From Chloroflexota bacterium (GTDB lineage Bacteria > Chloroflexota > Limnocylindria > Limnocylindrales > CSP1-4), in assembly GCA_021789355.1 (NCBI GenBank), contig JAJYJR010000129.1, positions 1 to 11,213 on the forward strand: DNA of 11,213 nt. The letters are read 5' to 3'. Below the pieces are notes generated by a model. It made no database searches, was not told the origin of the DNA, and worked only from the letters and a program-made list of their open reading frames with translations. This document shows, piece by piece, positions 1 through 6,224 of the stretch. Position 1 is the stretch's first letter, and the number at the start of each line of letters is the position of its first letter. A program made the position numbers and the translations under genes.

Positions 1-857
1 ACGTACTTGTGGTCGTACCCGTACGGCAGGCTGCCGAACTGCTGGCCGAAGCGCTTGCCGCAGGTGTTGTTCTCGCCGCCGGCGCAGTAGCAGTCGCGGC
101 CCCAGTCCCGGAAGGAGCGGGCGATGCGGGCCAGGGCAGGGTCGTTCGTGAGCACCATGCCGCCCTCGCCCGTGGTGATCTGGTGCGCGGGGTAGAAGGA
201 AAGCGTGGCCAGGTGGCCGAAGGTCCCCGTCAGCCGGTCGCGGTAGCGCGCGCCGAGAGCGTCGCAGTTGTCCTCGATGAGCCACAGGTCGTGCCGCTCG
301 ACCAGCTCCATCACGGCGTCGAGGTCGTACGGCACGCCGAGCGTGTGCGCCAGCACGATCGCGCGGGTGCGCGGCGTCACGGCCGCCCGAAGCTGCTCGG
401 GGTCGGCGTTGTAGTCGCCCAGCCGGACATCGACGAACACCGGCACCAGGCGGTTCTGCACGATGGGGGCCACGGTGCTCGGGAACCCCGCCGCGACGGT
501 GAGCACCTCGTCGCCGGGGCGGAGGCGGCGCTCGCCGAGCCTGGGAGAGGTGAGCGCGGTCAGGGCCACCAGGTTCGCCGAGGACCCCGAGTTGACGAAC
601 AGGGCGTCGGAGAGGCCGAGGTAGTCCGCGACCCCCGCCTCGAACGCCTCCGTGAAGCGGCTCTCGGTCAGGTAGAAGTCCAGGCTCGAGTCGACCAGGT
701 TGCGGAGCTCCTCCTCGCCGAACACGCGGCCGGCATAGCGCACCGGGTCGCGGCCCGGGTCGAACGGGGGCGGCACGTGACGCTCGCGGTAGTACCGGCC
801 CACCAGCTCGAGGATCCGGGCGCGGAGGTCGGTCGTCTCGGTCCGGGCCTCGTTCAT
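1..857 (-). CDS. rfbH: CDP-4-keto-6-deoxy-D-glucose 3-dehydratase (RfbH/DdhC/AscC, E1), 3' end cut by window edge
   Basis: This is the PLP/PMP and [2Fe-2S] enzyme that removes the C3 hydroxyl of CDP-4-keto-6-deoxyglucose on the way to CDP-3,6-dideoxyhexoses; it is cytoplasmic. The visible 285 residues have the DegT/DnrJ aminotransferase fold signature. The usual PLP lysine is replaced by His225 (SFYPAHQIT), the hallmark of this family, and Asp196 of EDNCD matches the cofactor-binding Asp. Cys198, Cys256, Cys258 and Cys266 give exactly C-X57-C-X1-C-X7-C, the known E1 iron-sulfur pattern. The GKRF and PYGYDHKY segments near the cut are also typical. Family members are about 435 residues, so about 150 residues lie off the left edge. 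The ATG overlaps the rfbG stop as ATGA, and a GGAGG lies at 867-871, about 9 bases upstream. It is the last visible gene of the minus operon. Identification is firm; the final sugar is not known. Confidence 0.95.
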   Translation of the reverse strand, partial: MNEARTETTDLRARILELVGRYYRERHVPPPFDPGRDPVRYAGRVFGEEELRNLVDSSLDFYLTESRFTEAFEAGVADYLGLSDALFVNSGSSANLVALTALTSPRLGERRLRPGDEVLTVAAGFPSTVAPIVQNRLVPVFVDVRLGDYNADPEQLRAAVTPRTRAIVLAHTLGVPYDLDAVMELVERHDLWLIEDNCDALGARYRDRLTGTFGHLATLSFYPAHQITTGEGGMVLTNDPALARIARSFRDWGRDCYCAGGENNTCGKRFGQQFGSLPYGYDHKY

Positions 858-1978
858 CCCACCGATCCTCCCACGGCGGCGGCCGCCCAGAACAGCCCGG
901 CGGTCCTGGCCGCCTCCTGGTACGCCCCCAGCTGCCGGCCGAGTGTCTCGCGGGCGCTCGCCGGGGCGCGGTAGTACTCGCGGTACCAGGATGCCGTCTG
1001 GCGGACCGCCGTCCCGGCCTCCCAGGCCGGGCGCCAGCCCAGCGCCTCCCGTGCCATGGTGCTGTCGAGGCTCAGCGCGTGGGCCTCGTGGGGCTGCGGT
1101 GCGACGTCCGCCGGCGAGGTCCACGAGCCCGAACCCCACGCCTCCACGAACCGCTCGACCACCCAGCGCACCGGCCGGTCCGCGTCGTGGTTAGCAGGGC
1201 CGAAGTTCCAGGCCCCTTCGTAGCGCCGGCCGTCGCGCAGCATGAGGGCCGCGAGCCAGAGGTACCCCGACAGCGGCTCGAGGACATGCTGCCAGGGCCG
1301 CACGGCATCGGGGTTGCGCACGACGATGGGCTCGCCCGCTGCCAGGGCACGCACGCAATCCGGGATGATCCGGTCGGCGGCCCAGTCGCCTCCGCCGATG
1401 ACGTTGCCGGCACGCACGCTGGCCACCGTCGCGGCCGGCGTGCCGCCGGCGAAGAAGCTCTCGCGGTAGGCGGCGGTGACCAGCTCGGCGCAGCCCTTGC
1501 TGGCGCTGTACGGGTCGCGACCGCCCATCGGGTCCGTCTCCCGGAAGGGGCGGCCGTCTTCGAGGTTCTGGTAGCACTTGTCGCTGGTCACGATGACCAC
1601 GGCACGCACCGACGGGCAGGCGCGCGCCGCGTCGAGCACGTTGACGGTGCCCATGACGTTGGTCTCGAAGGTCTCGCGCGGCTCGGCATACGCCCGGCGG
1701 ACGATCGCCTGCGCGGCCAGGTGGAAGATCACGGACGGCTGCGCCGCTTGCACCTCCGCCACCAGACGCTCGCGATCGCGGACGTCGGCAACCACGTGGC
1801 GCAGGCGCCCGCCCAGATCGAGCGCGTCGAACAGGTTCGGCTGGGTGGGGGGATCGAGGGCGTAGCCGGTCACGTCGGCGCCCAGGGCCAGGAGCCACTC
1901 GGAAAGCCATGCCCCCTTGAAGCCGGTGTGACCGGTCACGAAGACGCTGCGGTCGGCGTACGTGTCGGCCAGCGTCAT
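854..1978 (-). CDS. rfbG: CDP-glucose 4,6-dehydratase
   Basis: This NAD-dependent short-chain dehydrogenase/reductase of the extended type converts CDP-D-glucose to CDP-4-keto-6-deoxy-D-glucose in the cytoplasm. The 374-residue protein starts with the Rossmann motif TGHTGFKG (residues 15-22), which with the GAWLSEWL that follows is characteristic of RfbG rather than of dTDP-glucose dehydratase RmlB. TSDKCY (131-136) carries the Thr/Asp/Lys active-site set, and Tyr157 and Lys161 form the YxxxK pair in DPYSASKG. Length is close to the family's usual 355-365, with a slightly extended, Ala-rich C-terminus. It overlaps the methyltransferase upstream and rfbH downstream by ATGA junctions. Its SD is weak (a run of Gs only), so translation probably depends on coupling. 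Its product is the direct substrate of the neighbouring RfbH. No odd features were seen. Confidence 0.95.
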   Translation of the reverse strand: MTLADTYADRSVFVTGHTGFKGAWLSEWLLALGADVTGYALDPPTQPNLFDALDLGGRLRHVVADVRDRERLVAEVQAAQPSVIFHLAAQAIVRRAYAEPRETFETNVMGTVNVLDAARACPSVRAVVIVTSDKCYQNLEDGRPFRETDPMGGRDPYSASKGCAELVTAAYRESFFAGGTPAATVASVRAGNVIGGGDWAADRIIPDCVRALAAGEPIVVRNPDAVRPWQHVLEPLSGYLWLAALMLRDGRRYEGAWNFGPANHDADRPVRWVVERFVEAWGSGSWTSPADVAPQPHEAHALSLDSTMAREALGWRPAWEAGTAVRQTASWYREYYRAPASARETLGRQLGAYQEAARTAGLFWAAAAVGGSVG

Positions 1979-3198
1979 CGCGAGCCCCCATAGAGCAGGA
2001 TGAGCTGCACTTCCTGCCCGAACCGCTCACGTGCCGCGGCGGCGATGCCCGACTGGCTGACGGCCGAGGACACCAGGATGGGTGCATCGACTCCCCCCAG
2101 AACGGACGGCGCGACCACGGGGCGTCCGGCCAGCGTGGCGCCCGCGTAGTGCGGGTTCGAGTCGACGAACGCCTCGATCCGACACTCGCCCAGGCGTGAC
2201 GTGCGCAGGAGATGCAGGGTGTGCGTGCCGGTGCCCCACACGTAGATCCGCTCGCCGGAGGAGGCGAGGCCTGCGATCCGCTCGAGCGTCGAGGCCTCCG
2301 CGCGTGCGCATCGACGGATGTACTCGCGGACATCGTCCGCGCCTGATTGGTCACGCTGCGGTGGGCGCACGACGCCGTCCCAGCGGTACACCGCTTCGAG
2401 CGCCGGCCCACGGCCGTCCGTGCCCAGCGGCAGCACGACGGTGCGCTCGGCAACCAGAGAGTAGCCCTCGCTCGCCATCGTGTTCGCGAGCGAACGCCTG
2501 GTGAAGTAGTTGATGTGCTCCACGCTGAACTCCTGGAATGGAGCGTCAACGTGGTCCTTGAACGAGCCCGCGTCCGGGACGCTGACGAAGACGTGGCCGC
2601 CGTGTCTGAGGAGACGACTCGTCGCGCGCACAAGGGCGCGTGGCTCCAGGACGTGCTCGAGCACGGCGACGTAGCTGACGAGCCCGAACTCGTGGCCCCA
2701 TGCCTCGGCGGCATCAAGCCCGCCCACGGCCACCTCAAGATCGTTGTCGCCTGCGACGCGGACAGCGTCGGGCGAGGGGTCGACTCCGTATGGTTGTTCG
2801 AAGCCCTCTGCTCGCAGGGCCTGCAGAAACGCCCCGGTGGCGGTCCCGACGTCCAGTACGGGCGTGTCGCGTTGGAGGACATTCGCCGCGACGAAGGCGG
2901 CCTGGTCCGCGTACCGCTGCAGGTCCAGCGCGGAGAGTGCGGCCCCTTCCCCGCTGAGGTCGTACTTCGACGCGTCCGCGTAGTACTGGTCGAAGCGCTG
3001 CTGGTCGGGGAGCCCGGAGGCAAAGCTCGCGCCGCATGCGTCGCAGGCGACCACGTCGTAGCCGTCGCCGATGCTGCCGTGGCGGAAGCTCTCGAACTGC
3101 TGCCGGTACAACAGCTCATGAGACGCCGAGCCGCACACCGGGCACAGCCTGCTCGGTGCCGCGTCCGGAACCCCCGCCCCGGAGAGATGCGCGCTCAT
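1975..3198 (-). CDS. SAM-dependent sugar C-methyltransferase (TylC3/NovU-like, zinc-binding N-terminus)
   Basis: Predicted to transfer a methyl group from SAM to a carbon next to the ketone of a nucleotide 4-ketosugar. The 407-residue protein has three parts. The first is a zinc-binding head with CPVC (Cys19, Cys22) and CDAC (Cys52, Cys55). The second is a class I methyltransferase core with the SAM loop VLDVGTATG (114-122) and EHINYF, whose Glu227-His228 resemble the Glu-His active-site pair of TylC3/TcaB9 enzymes. The third is a Rossmann-like C-terminal domain with VWGTGTHT (320-327) and VDSNP (345-349). Length matches TylC3-type enzymes (about 410). The ATG chosen overlaps the rfbF stop as ATGA; an in-frame ATG seven codons upstream would overlap rfbF more deeply. 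It lies between rfbF and rfbG, so the substrate is probably a CDP-4-ketosugar. Domain assignment is firm; C- rather than O- or N-methylation, and the position methylated, are inferred. Confidence 0.85.
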   Translation of the reverse strand: MSAHLSGAGVPDAAPSRLCPVCGSASHELLYRQQFESFRHGSIGDGYDVVACDACGASFASGLPDQQRFDQYYADASKYDLSGEGAALSALDLQRYADQAAFVAANVLQRDTPVLDVGTATGAFLQALRAEGFEQPYGVDPSPDAVRVAGDNDLEVAVGGLDAAEAWGHEFGLVSYVAVLEHVLEPRALVRATSRLLRHGGHVFVSVPDAGSFKDHVDAPFQEFSVEHINYFTRRSLANTMASEGYSLVAERTVVLPLGTDGRGPALEAVYRWDGVVRPPQRDQSGADDVREYIRRCARAEASTLERIAGLASSGERIYVWGTGTHTLHLLRTSRLGECRIEAFVDSNPHYAGATLAGRPVVAPSVLGGVDAPILVSSAVSQSGIAAAARERFGQEVQLILLYGGSR

Positions 3199-3998
3199 CG
3201 CTTCGTCCACACCGCCCACGGCGCCTCACCCGAGGCCCACAGGGACTCGAGCACGCGGACGTCGCGCAGGGCGTCCATCGGCTGCCAGAAGCCGCGATGG
3301 CGGAAGGCGCGCAGCTGGTCGTCCGCGGCCAGGCCCTCCAGCGGTTCGCGCTCGAAGGGCATGTCGTCACCCTCGATGCGGTCGAGCACCGCCGGTTCCA
3401 GCACGAAGTAGCCGCCGTTCACCCAGGCGCCATCGCCCACGGGCTTCTCCTGGAAGGACCGCACGGCGGGCGCCGACGCCTGTCCGTCGGCCTGGCCCTC
3501 GTCGATCTGCAGGGCGCCGAAGCGCCCGAGGGGCTGGACCGCCGTGATGGTCGCCAGCCTGCCGTGGGCCCGGTGGAACTCGAGCAGCCTCGCGATGTCC
3601 ACGTCGGCCACGCCGTCGCCGTAGGTCAGCATGAACGTGTCGTCGCGCACGTACTGGGCGACCCGCTTGATGCGGCCGCCGGTCTGCGTGTCGGCGCCGG
3701 TGTCCACCAGCGTCACGCGCCAGGGCTCGGCGGCGTGCTGGTGGATCTCCATCGAGTTGTCGCGCATGTCGAAGGTGACGTCGGACATGTGGAGGAAGTA
3801 GTTGGAGAAGTACTCCTTGATGACATAGCCCTTGTAGCCCAGGCAGACCACGAAGTCGCTGAACCCGTAGTGGCTGTACGTCTTCATGATGTGCCAGAGG
3901 ATCGGCCGCTCCCCGATCTCCACCATGGGCTTGGGCCGGGAGGCAGTCTCCTCCGACAGGCGCGTGCCGAGTCCGCCGGCGAGGATGACGACCTTCAC
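3195..3998 (-). CDS. rfbF: Glucose-1-phosphate cytidylyltransferase
   Basis: Joins CTP and glucose-1-phosphate to give CDP-glucose and pyrophosphate, the entry step of the CDP-deoxysugar route. The 267-residue protein opens with VKVVILAGGLGTRLSEET, the nucleotidyltransferase signature (GGLGTRLSEET at 8-18), followed by RPKPM (21-25). Later come TYGDGVAD (125-132), QEKP (183-186), WVNGGYFVLEP (192-202) and GFWQPMDALRD (236-246), all typical of RfbF/DdhA and distinct from RmlA. The family is about 257 residues; the small excess is an acidic Gly/Gln/Ala-rich insert near residues 166-178. The open frame extends much further upstream, but homology begins exactly at the GTG at 3998. That GTG overlaps the stop of the GT-C gene as GTGA and has a GGGGAAGG about 9 bases upstream. 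Identification is firm. Confidence 0.95.
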   Translation of the reverse strand: MKVVILAGGLGTRLSEETASRPKPMVEIGERPILWHIMKTYSHYGFSDFVVCLGYKGYVIKEYFSNYFLHMSDVTFDMRDNSMEIHQHAAEPWRVTLVDTGADTQTGGRIKRVAQYVRDDTFMLTYGDGVADVDIARLLEFHRAHGRLATITAVQPLGRFGALQIDEGQADGQASAPAVRSFQEKPVGDGAWVNGGYFVLEPAVLDRIEGDDMPFEREPLEGLAADDQLRAFRHRGFWQPMDALRDVRVLESLWASGEAPWAVWTKR

Positions 3999-5773
3999 GA
4001 CTTGCTGCCTTCCCCTGACCCTCGAGCCCCGATCCCTGCACCGGGGCTGAAGACCGCAGTGTAGGCGCTCCCCGCGAGCGGCTTCCTCGCCGCGATGGTC
4101 CGGGGCGGGGTAGGACATCGGGGCGCCGCGGAGCCGTAGAGGTACAGAAACTCCTCGGGGCCGAAGAACAGGTACTGCCGGTAGGCCGAGCGGTTCTCGC
4201 GGACCATGACGAAGCCGGCGACCTGCAGCGGGCTGTTGGACACGACTGCGCAGGGGCTTTGTGGCAGGAACGCATCGTCGTACCAGGTGAGCCCGTAGTC
4301 TGCCCAGCGCGCGTTCCCCACCCCGCTGGCGTGATAGCCCACCCACTCGTAGCCGGCGTCCACCGCCTGGGGCGCATAACCCATCGCCACTGCTGCCTCT
4401 CCTGCCCGCCAGCGCGCGCCGTCATAGGCAACGGCGTTGGCGACGATCACGAACGCTGACACCGCGAGCCAGGCCAGGGCGGCATGGGAGAGGGCGTGAC
4501 GGCGGCCGAGCCCGATGCGTTGTGCGGGCCCGCGCAGCAGGAGGATGGCCATGGGCGCCACCATCGGGTAGAGGTACCGATCCTGCGGATATGTCACGGC
4601 GGTGACGACCACGAGCTCCACCGCATATCCGGCGAGGAACACCACGAGGAGACCCTCCCGGCTCCGTGCGAGCCGGAAGGTCCACACCAGCGCGGTGGAG
4701 ACGGACCTGGTCTGGGCGAGGACACGCTGAGCCCAGCGCAGCACCAGCGTGGCGAGGAGGATGGCGGCCAGCAACGCGAGTTGTTCGGACAGCCTCCAGG
4801 CGAACTGCCCGATGACCGGCTCACGCGTTCCCATCAGGAGCGCGTTGCCGACCAGCCCGTCCGGCGTCCAGAGTTGTCCCACCAGCGGCTGGATGCTTGG
4901 CAGGCTGAACATCAGGGTGATCAGCGCAGCGCCTGCCATGACGTGCTCCGGGCGCAATGCGGGCAGTCGCGGGGCGAGGCCGAGCAGCGTCACGGGCAGG
5001 AGCACGGCGGCGAGGGTGACGAATGCCGGCGCGAGGTTGTCCAGGTACAGGGGCTGGGGCGCCAGGGGAAGTCCACGGCCCGCAAGCGTGCCGGCAATGA
5101 CGAGGACGCCGGCTGCCACGGCCGCGGTCGCGGCGGACACCCCGGCGAGCCATCGGCGTTCCGCCGGTCGGCTGCGGGCCCACGCGACGACCAGGATCGC
5201 GGCCGGCGCCGCGATGGCGAACTCCCGGATGCTGACGGCCATGATGCCCACCAGCAGCGACGCGACCAGGGTGGGCCGGCCGCCGGCGCCATGCAGCCAC
5301 CGCGTGGCCAGGAACAGGCTCAGAGTGATGAGCGCCAACGTCGGCACGTCGGTCATGAACGCGACCGACTCGCGGGCGAAGCCCGGAAACGCCACCAGGG
5401 AGAGCACCACCATGGCCGCGGAACCGATTCCGACGAATCGCCGGGCGAGCAGGTACACGGATGCGAGGCCGACCGCAGCCATGACGAGACCGAACGCGGT
5501 GAACGCCCAGGTGTTGCCGCCGGACAGCCAGAGCAGGGGTTGCACCAGGACGAGCTGACCGATGGACGCCGTGGTGTGATCCGGCATGGCCACGGCGCCG
5601 GTGCGGAAGAGGCTGGCGCCGCCCCGGATGTAGACCCAATCGTCGGTGCTCGGGATCCCGATCGCACCGGCCGCGGAGGCCAACACGAGGGGGACGCCAA
5701 CGCCGACCGCGAGCAGACCCACGAGGACGGCGATGTCCGTTGGTTTGCGCCACGCTGTGACTGACACGCCCAT
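3995..5773 (-). CDS. GT-C fold membrane glycosyltransferase (GT39/PMT/ArnT-like)
   Basis: A 592-residue polytopic membrane protein, probably transferring a sugar from a polyprenyl-phosphate donor on the outer face of the membrane. The first hydrophobic segment (about 13-36) is followed by an outer loop with STDDWVY, whose Asp44-Asp45 match the acidic residues GT-C enzymes place there. About ten further hydrophobic stretches run to about residue 450. TYPQDRYLYPM (394-404) resembles the R-Y motif before the last helices of PMT/ArnT enzymes. A soluble C-terminal domain (about 451-592) has the aromatic-rich YEWVGYH, TWYDDAF and YLFFGPEEFLYLYGS. It is the first gene of the operon and overlaps rfbF by GTGA. 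The start is uncertain: GGGTGA directly touches the ATG at 5773 but sits 6 bases from a GTG at 5767, which may be the true start. The acceptor and sugar are unknown; its place in the operon hints at the CDP-derived sugar's glycan. Confidence 0.8.
   Translation of the reverse strand: MGVSVTAWRKPTDIAVLVGLLAVGVGVPLVLASAAGAIGIPSTDDWVYIRGGASLFRTGAVAMPDHTTASIGQLVLVQPLLWLSGGNTWAFTAFGLVMAAVGLASVYLLARRFVGIGSAAMVVLSLVAFPGFARESVAFMTDVPTLALITLSLFLATRWLHGAGGRPTLVASLLVGIMAVSIREFAIAAPAAILVVAWARSRPAERRWLAGVSAATAAVAAGVLVIAGTLAGRGLPLAPQPLYLDNLAPAFVTLAAVLLPVTLLGLAPRLPALRPEHVMAGAALITLMFSLPSIQPLVGQLWTPDGLVGNALLMGTREPVIGQFAWRLSEQLALLAAILLATLVLRWAQRVLAQTRSVSTALVWTFRLARSREGLLVVFLAGYAVELVVVTAVTYPQDRYLYPMVAPMAILLLRGPAQRIGLGRRHALSHAALAWLAVSAFVIVANAVAYDGARWRAGEAAVAMGYAPQAVDAGYEWVGYHASGVGNARWADYGLTWYDDAFLPQSPCAVVSNSPLQVAGFVMVRENRSAYRQYLFFGPEEFLYLYGSAAPRCPTPPRTIAARKPLAGSAYTAVFSPGAGIGARGSGEGSKS
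4096..4139 (-). repeat. 44-base imperfect direct repeat, copy inside the GT-C gene
   Basis: These 44 bases match 5850-5893 at 37 of 44 positions by direct alignment, in the same orientation. This copy encodes residues about 546-560 (YGSAAPRCPTPPRTI) of the GT-C protein. Read in the equivalent frame, the other copy encodes YGSTEPGCPTLPRTT, so the likeness holds at protein level too. Both copies lie roughly 75-145 bases upstream of a gene start (rfbF here, the GT-C gene for the other). It is probably a partial duplication. Confidence 0.6.
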
Positions 5774-5977
5774 TCACCCGACACGAAATCGCTGCAAGGG
5801 TCCGATGCTGTGTTGGCCTCGCGTCCGACCGGCCAGGGTCCGTCCGCCGTGGTCCGGGGCAGCGTAGGACATCCGGGTTCCGTGGAACCGTAGCACGAGG
5901 AGCGCGGCGGCCGCGCCGCTCACCGCGGTCGCGATCCCGATGCCGAGCCACGCCCTGCGCGACCTGGTCACGAGCAC
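5774..5977 (-). CDS. Possible small single-pass membrane protein (unproven ORF)
   Basis: From a GTG at 5977 this frame encodes 67 residues: a basic start (VTRSRRAW), an uncharged stretch WLGIGIATAVSGAAAALLVL suited to one membrane helix, then a basic tail. Its TGA directly abuts the ATG of the GT-C gene (TGAATG), in line with the tight packing of the rest of the operon. Against it, there is no Shine-Dalgarno before the GTG, the best promoter for the operon lies inside it, and GC-rich DNA often yields Ala-rich open frames by chance. No family was recognised. I list it as a candidate only. Confidence 0.2.
   Translation of the reverse strand: MLVTRSRRAWLGIGIATAVSGAAAALLVLRFHGTRMSYAAPDHGGRTLAGRTRGQHSIGPLQRFRVG
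5850..5893 (-). repeat. 44-base imperfect direct repeat, upstream copy
   Basis: Second copy of the element at 4096-4139 (37 of 44 identical). This copy contains the extended -10 and most of the GGTTCC/GGAACC dyad of the operon control region. The copy inside the GT-C gene has lost the -10 (TACGGC instead of TACGGT) and has a weakened dyad (GGCTCC-GC-GGCGCC). It may be a remnant of the 3' end of another GT-C gene, or the reverse, a promoter segment captured in the coding sequence. Confidence 0.6.
5876..5889. promoter_or_regulatory. Operator-like dyad GGTTCC-N2-GGAACC
   Basis: A perfect 6+6 inverted repeat with a 2-base spacer. One arm overlaps the predicted minus-strand -10 hexamer and the other reaches the expected transcription start. 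That is the usual place for a repressor operator. The function is inferred from position only. Confidence 0.35.
5887..5895 (-). promoter_or_regulatory. Predicted extended -10 promoter of the minus operon
   Basis: Read on the minus strand this is TGC-TACGGT, fitting the extended -10 pattern TGn-TAnnnT. No clear -35 was found, as is common with extended -10 promoters. A start near 5880 would give a leader of about 107 bases before the GT-C gene. A second, weaker hexamer TACGCT lies at 5861-5866 on the same strand. Confidence 0.4.
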
Positions 5978-6117
5978 GACGGCCGCGGTGGTGGTCGACC
6001 TGCCGCGGGTGACGGGAAGCCGAACGGCGCCGCAACTGCGACCGCCAGAGCCAGAGCAGTTCAGGCCAGCGTCAATCCGGCAAACGGCGAAGCCGAACGC
6101 CACCGCTGCTCTCGCGC

Positions 6118-6146
6118 GAAGCACGATCACTGGGGCGTGATGCTTC
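6118..6146. repeat. Bulged inverted repeat upstream of the GT2 promoter
   Basis: GAAGCA (6118-6123) pairs with TGCTTC (6141-6146) and TCAC (6127-6130) with GTGA (6137-6140), leaving a 3-base bulge (CGA) and a 6-base loop (TGGGGC). It ends 26 bases before the GT2 extended -10. It could be an activator or repressor site or an RNA hairpin; there is no T-run in either direction, so it is not a typical terminator. Confidence 0.35.
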
Positions 6147-6172
6147 CCGCTGGAATGGTGGCTTCCGGCGAC

Positions 6173-6181
6173 TGGTACCTT
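6173..6181 (+). promoter_or_regulatory. Predicted extended -10 promoter of the GT2-epimerase pair
   Basis: TGG-TACCTT fits TGn-TAnnnT. Transcription would begin near 6188, about 37 bases before the preferred GTG start at 6225. No convincing -35 is present. The same pattern precedes the other gene blocks in this window. Confidence 0.4.
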
Positions 6182-6224
6182 CAGCGTGTTGCGCGGATGC
6201 ACCTCGATGCGGCAAGGTGGGGCC

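Larger units (their letters stand above)
5774..6224. promoter_or_regulatory. Divergent control region between the CDP-sugar operon and the GT2-epimerase pair
   Basis: About 450 bases with no confident gene. They hold the minus-strand extended -10 with its overlapping dyad, the second copy of the 44-base repeat, a possible small ORF, a bulged inverted repeat at 6118-6146 and the plus-strand extended -10 at 6173. An 11-base direct repeat, GAAGCCGAACG, occurs at 6016-6026 and 6089-6099. Nothing else recognisable was seen between about 5980 and 6115. Confidence 0.6.

Noticed and set aside
1191..3119. A 642-residue minus-strand open frame across the methyltransferase and rfbG
   Set aside because: Low-complexity Ser/Arg/Thr composition with no motifs; it overlaps two well-supported genes in another frame.
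9..3411. Long open frames on the plus strand opposite the rfb genes (for example 9-974, 1079-1993, 2347-3411)
   Set aside because: They are rich in Arg, Gly, Val and His, match no family, and lie opposite genes with clear active-site motifs. They are codon-bias shadows of GC-rich DNA.
3999..4346. N-terminal extension of the RfbF frame upstream of GTG 3998
   Set aside because: This part has no likeness to RfbF and lies within the GT-C coding region; the nucleotidyltransferase signature begins right after GTG 3998.
5901..5920. GC-only palindrome around GCGGCCGC
   Set aside because: Imperfect and made only of G and C at its core; such strings are frequent in DNA of this composition.
6016..6099. 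11-base direct repeat GAAGCCGAACG in the divergent region
   Set aside because: Two copies 73 bases apart are noted, but the length is short and nothing else ties them to an operator or mobile element.
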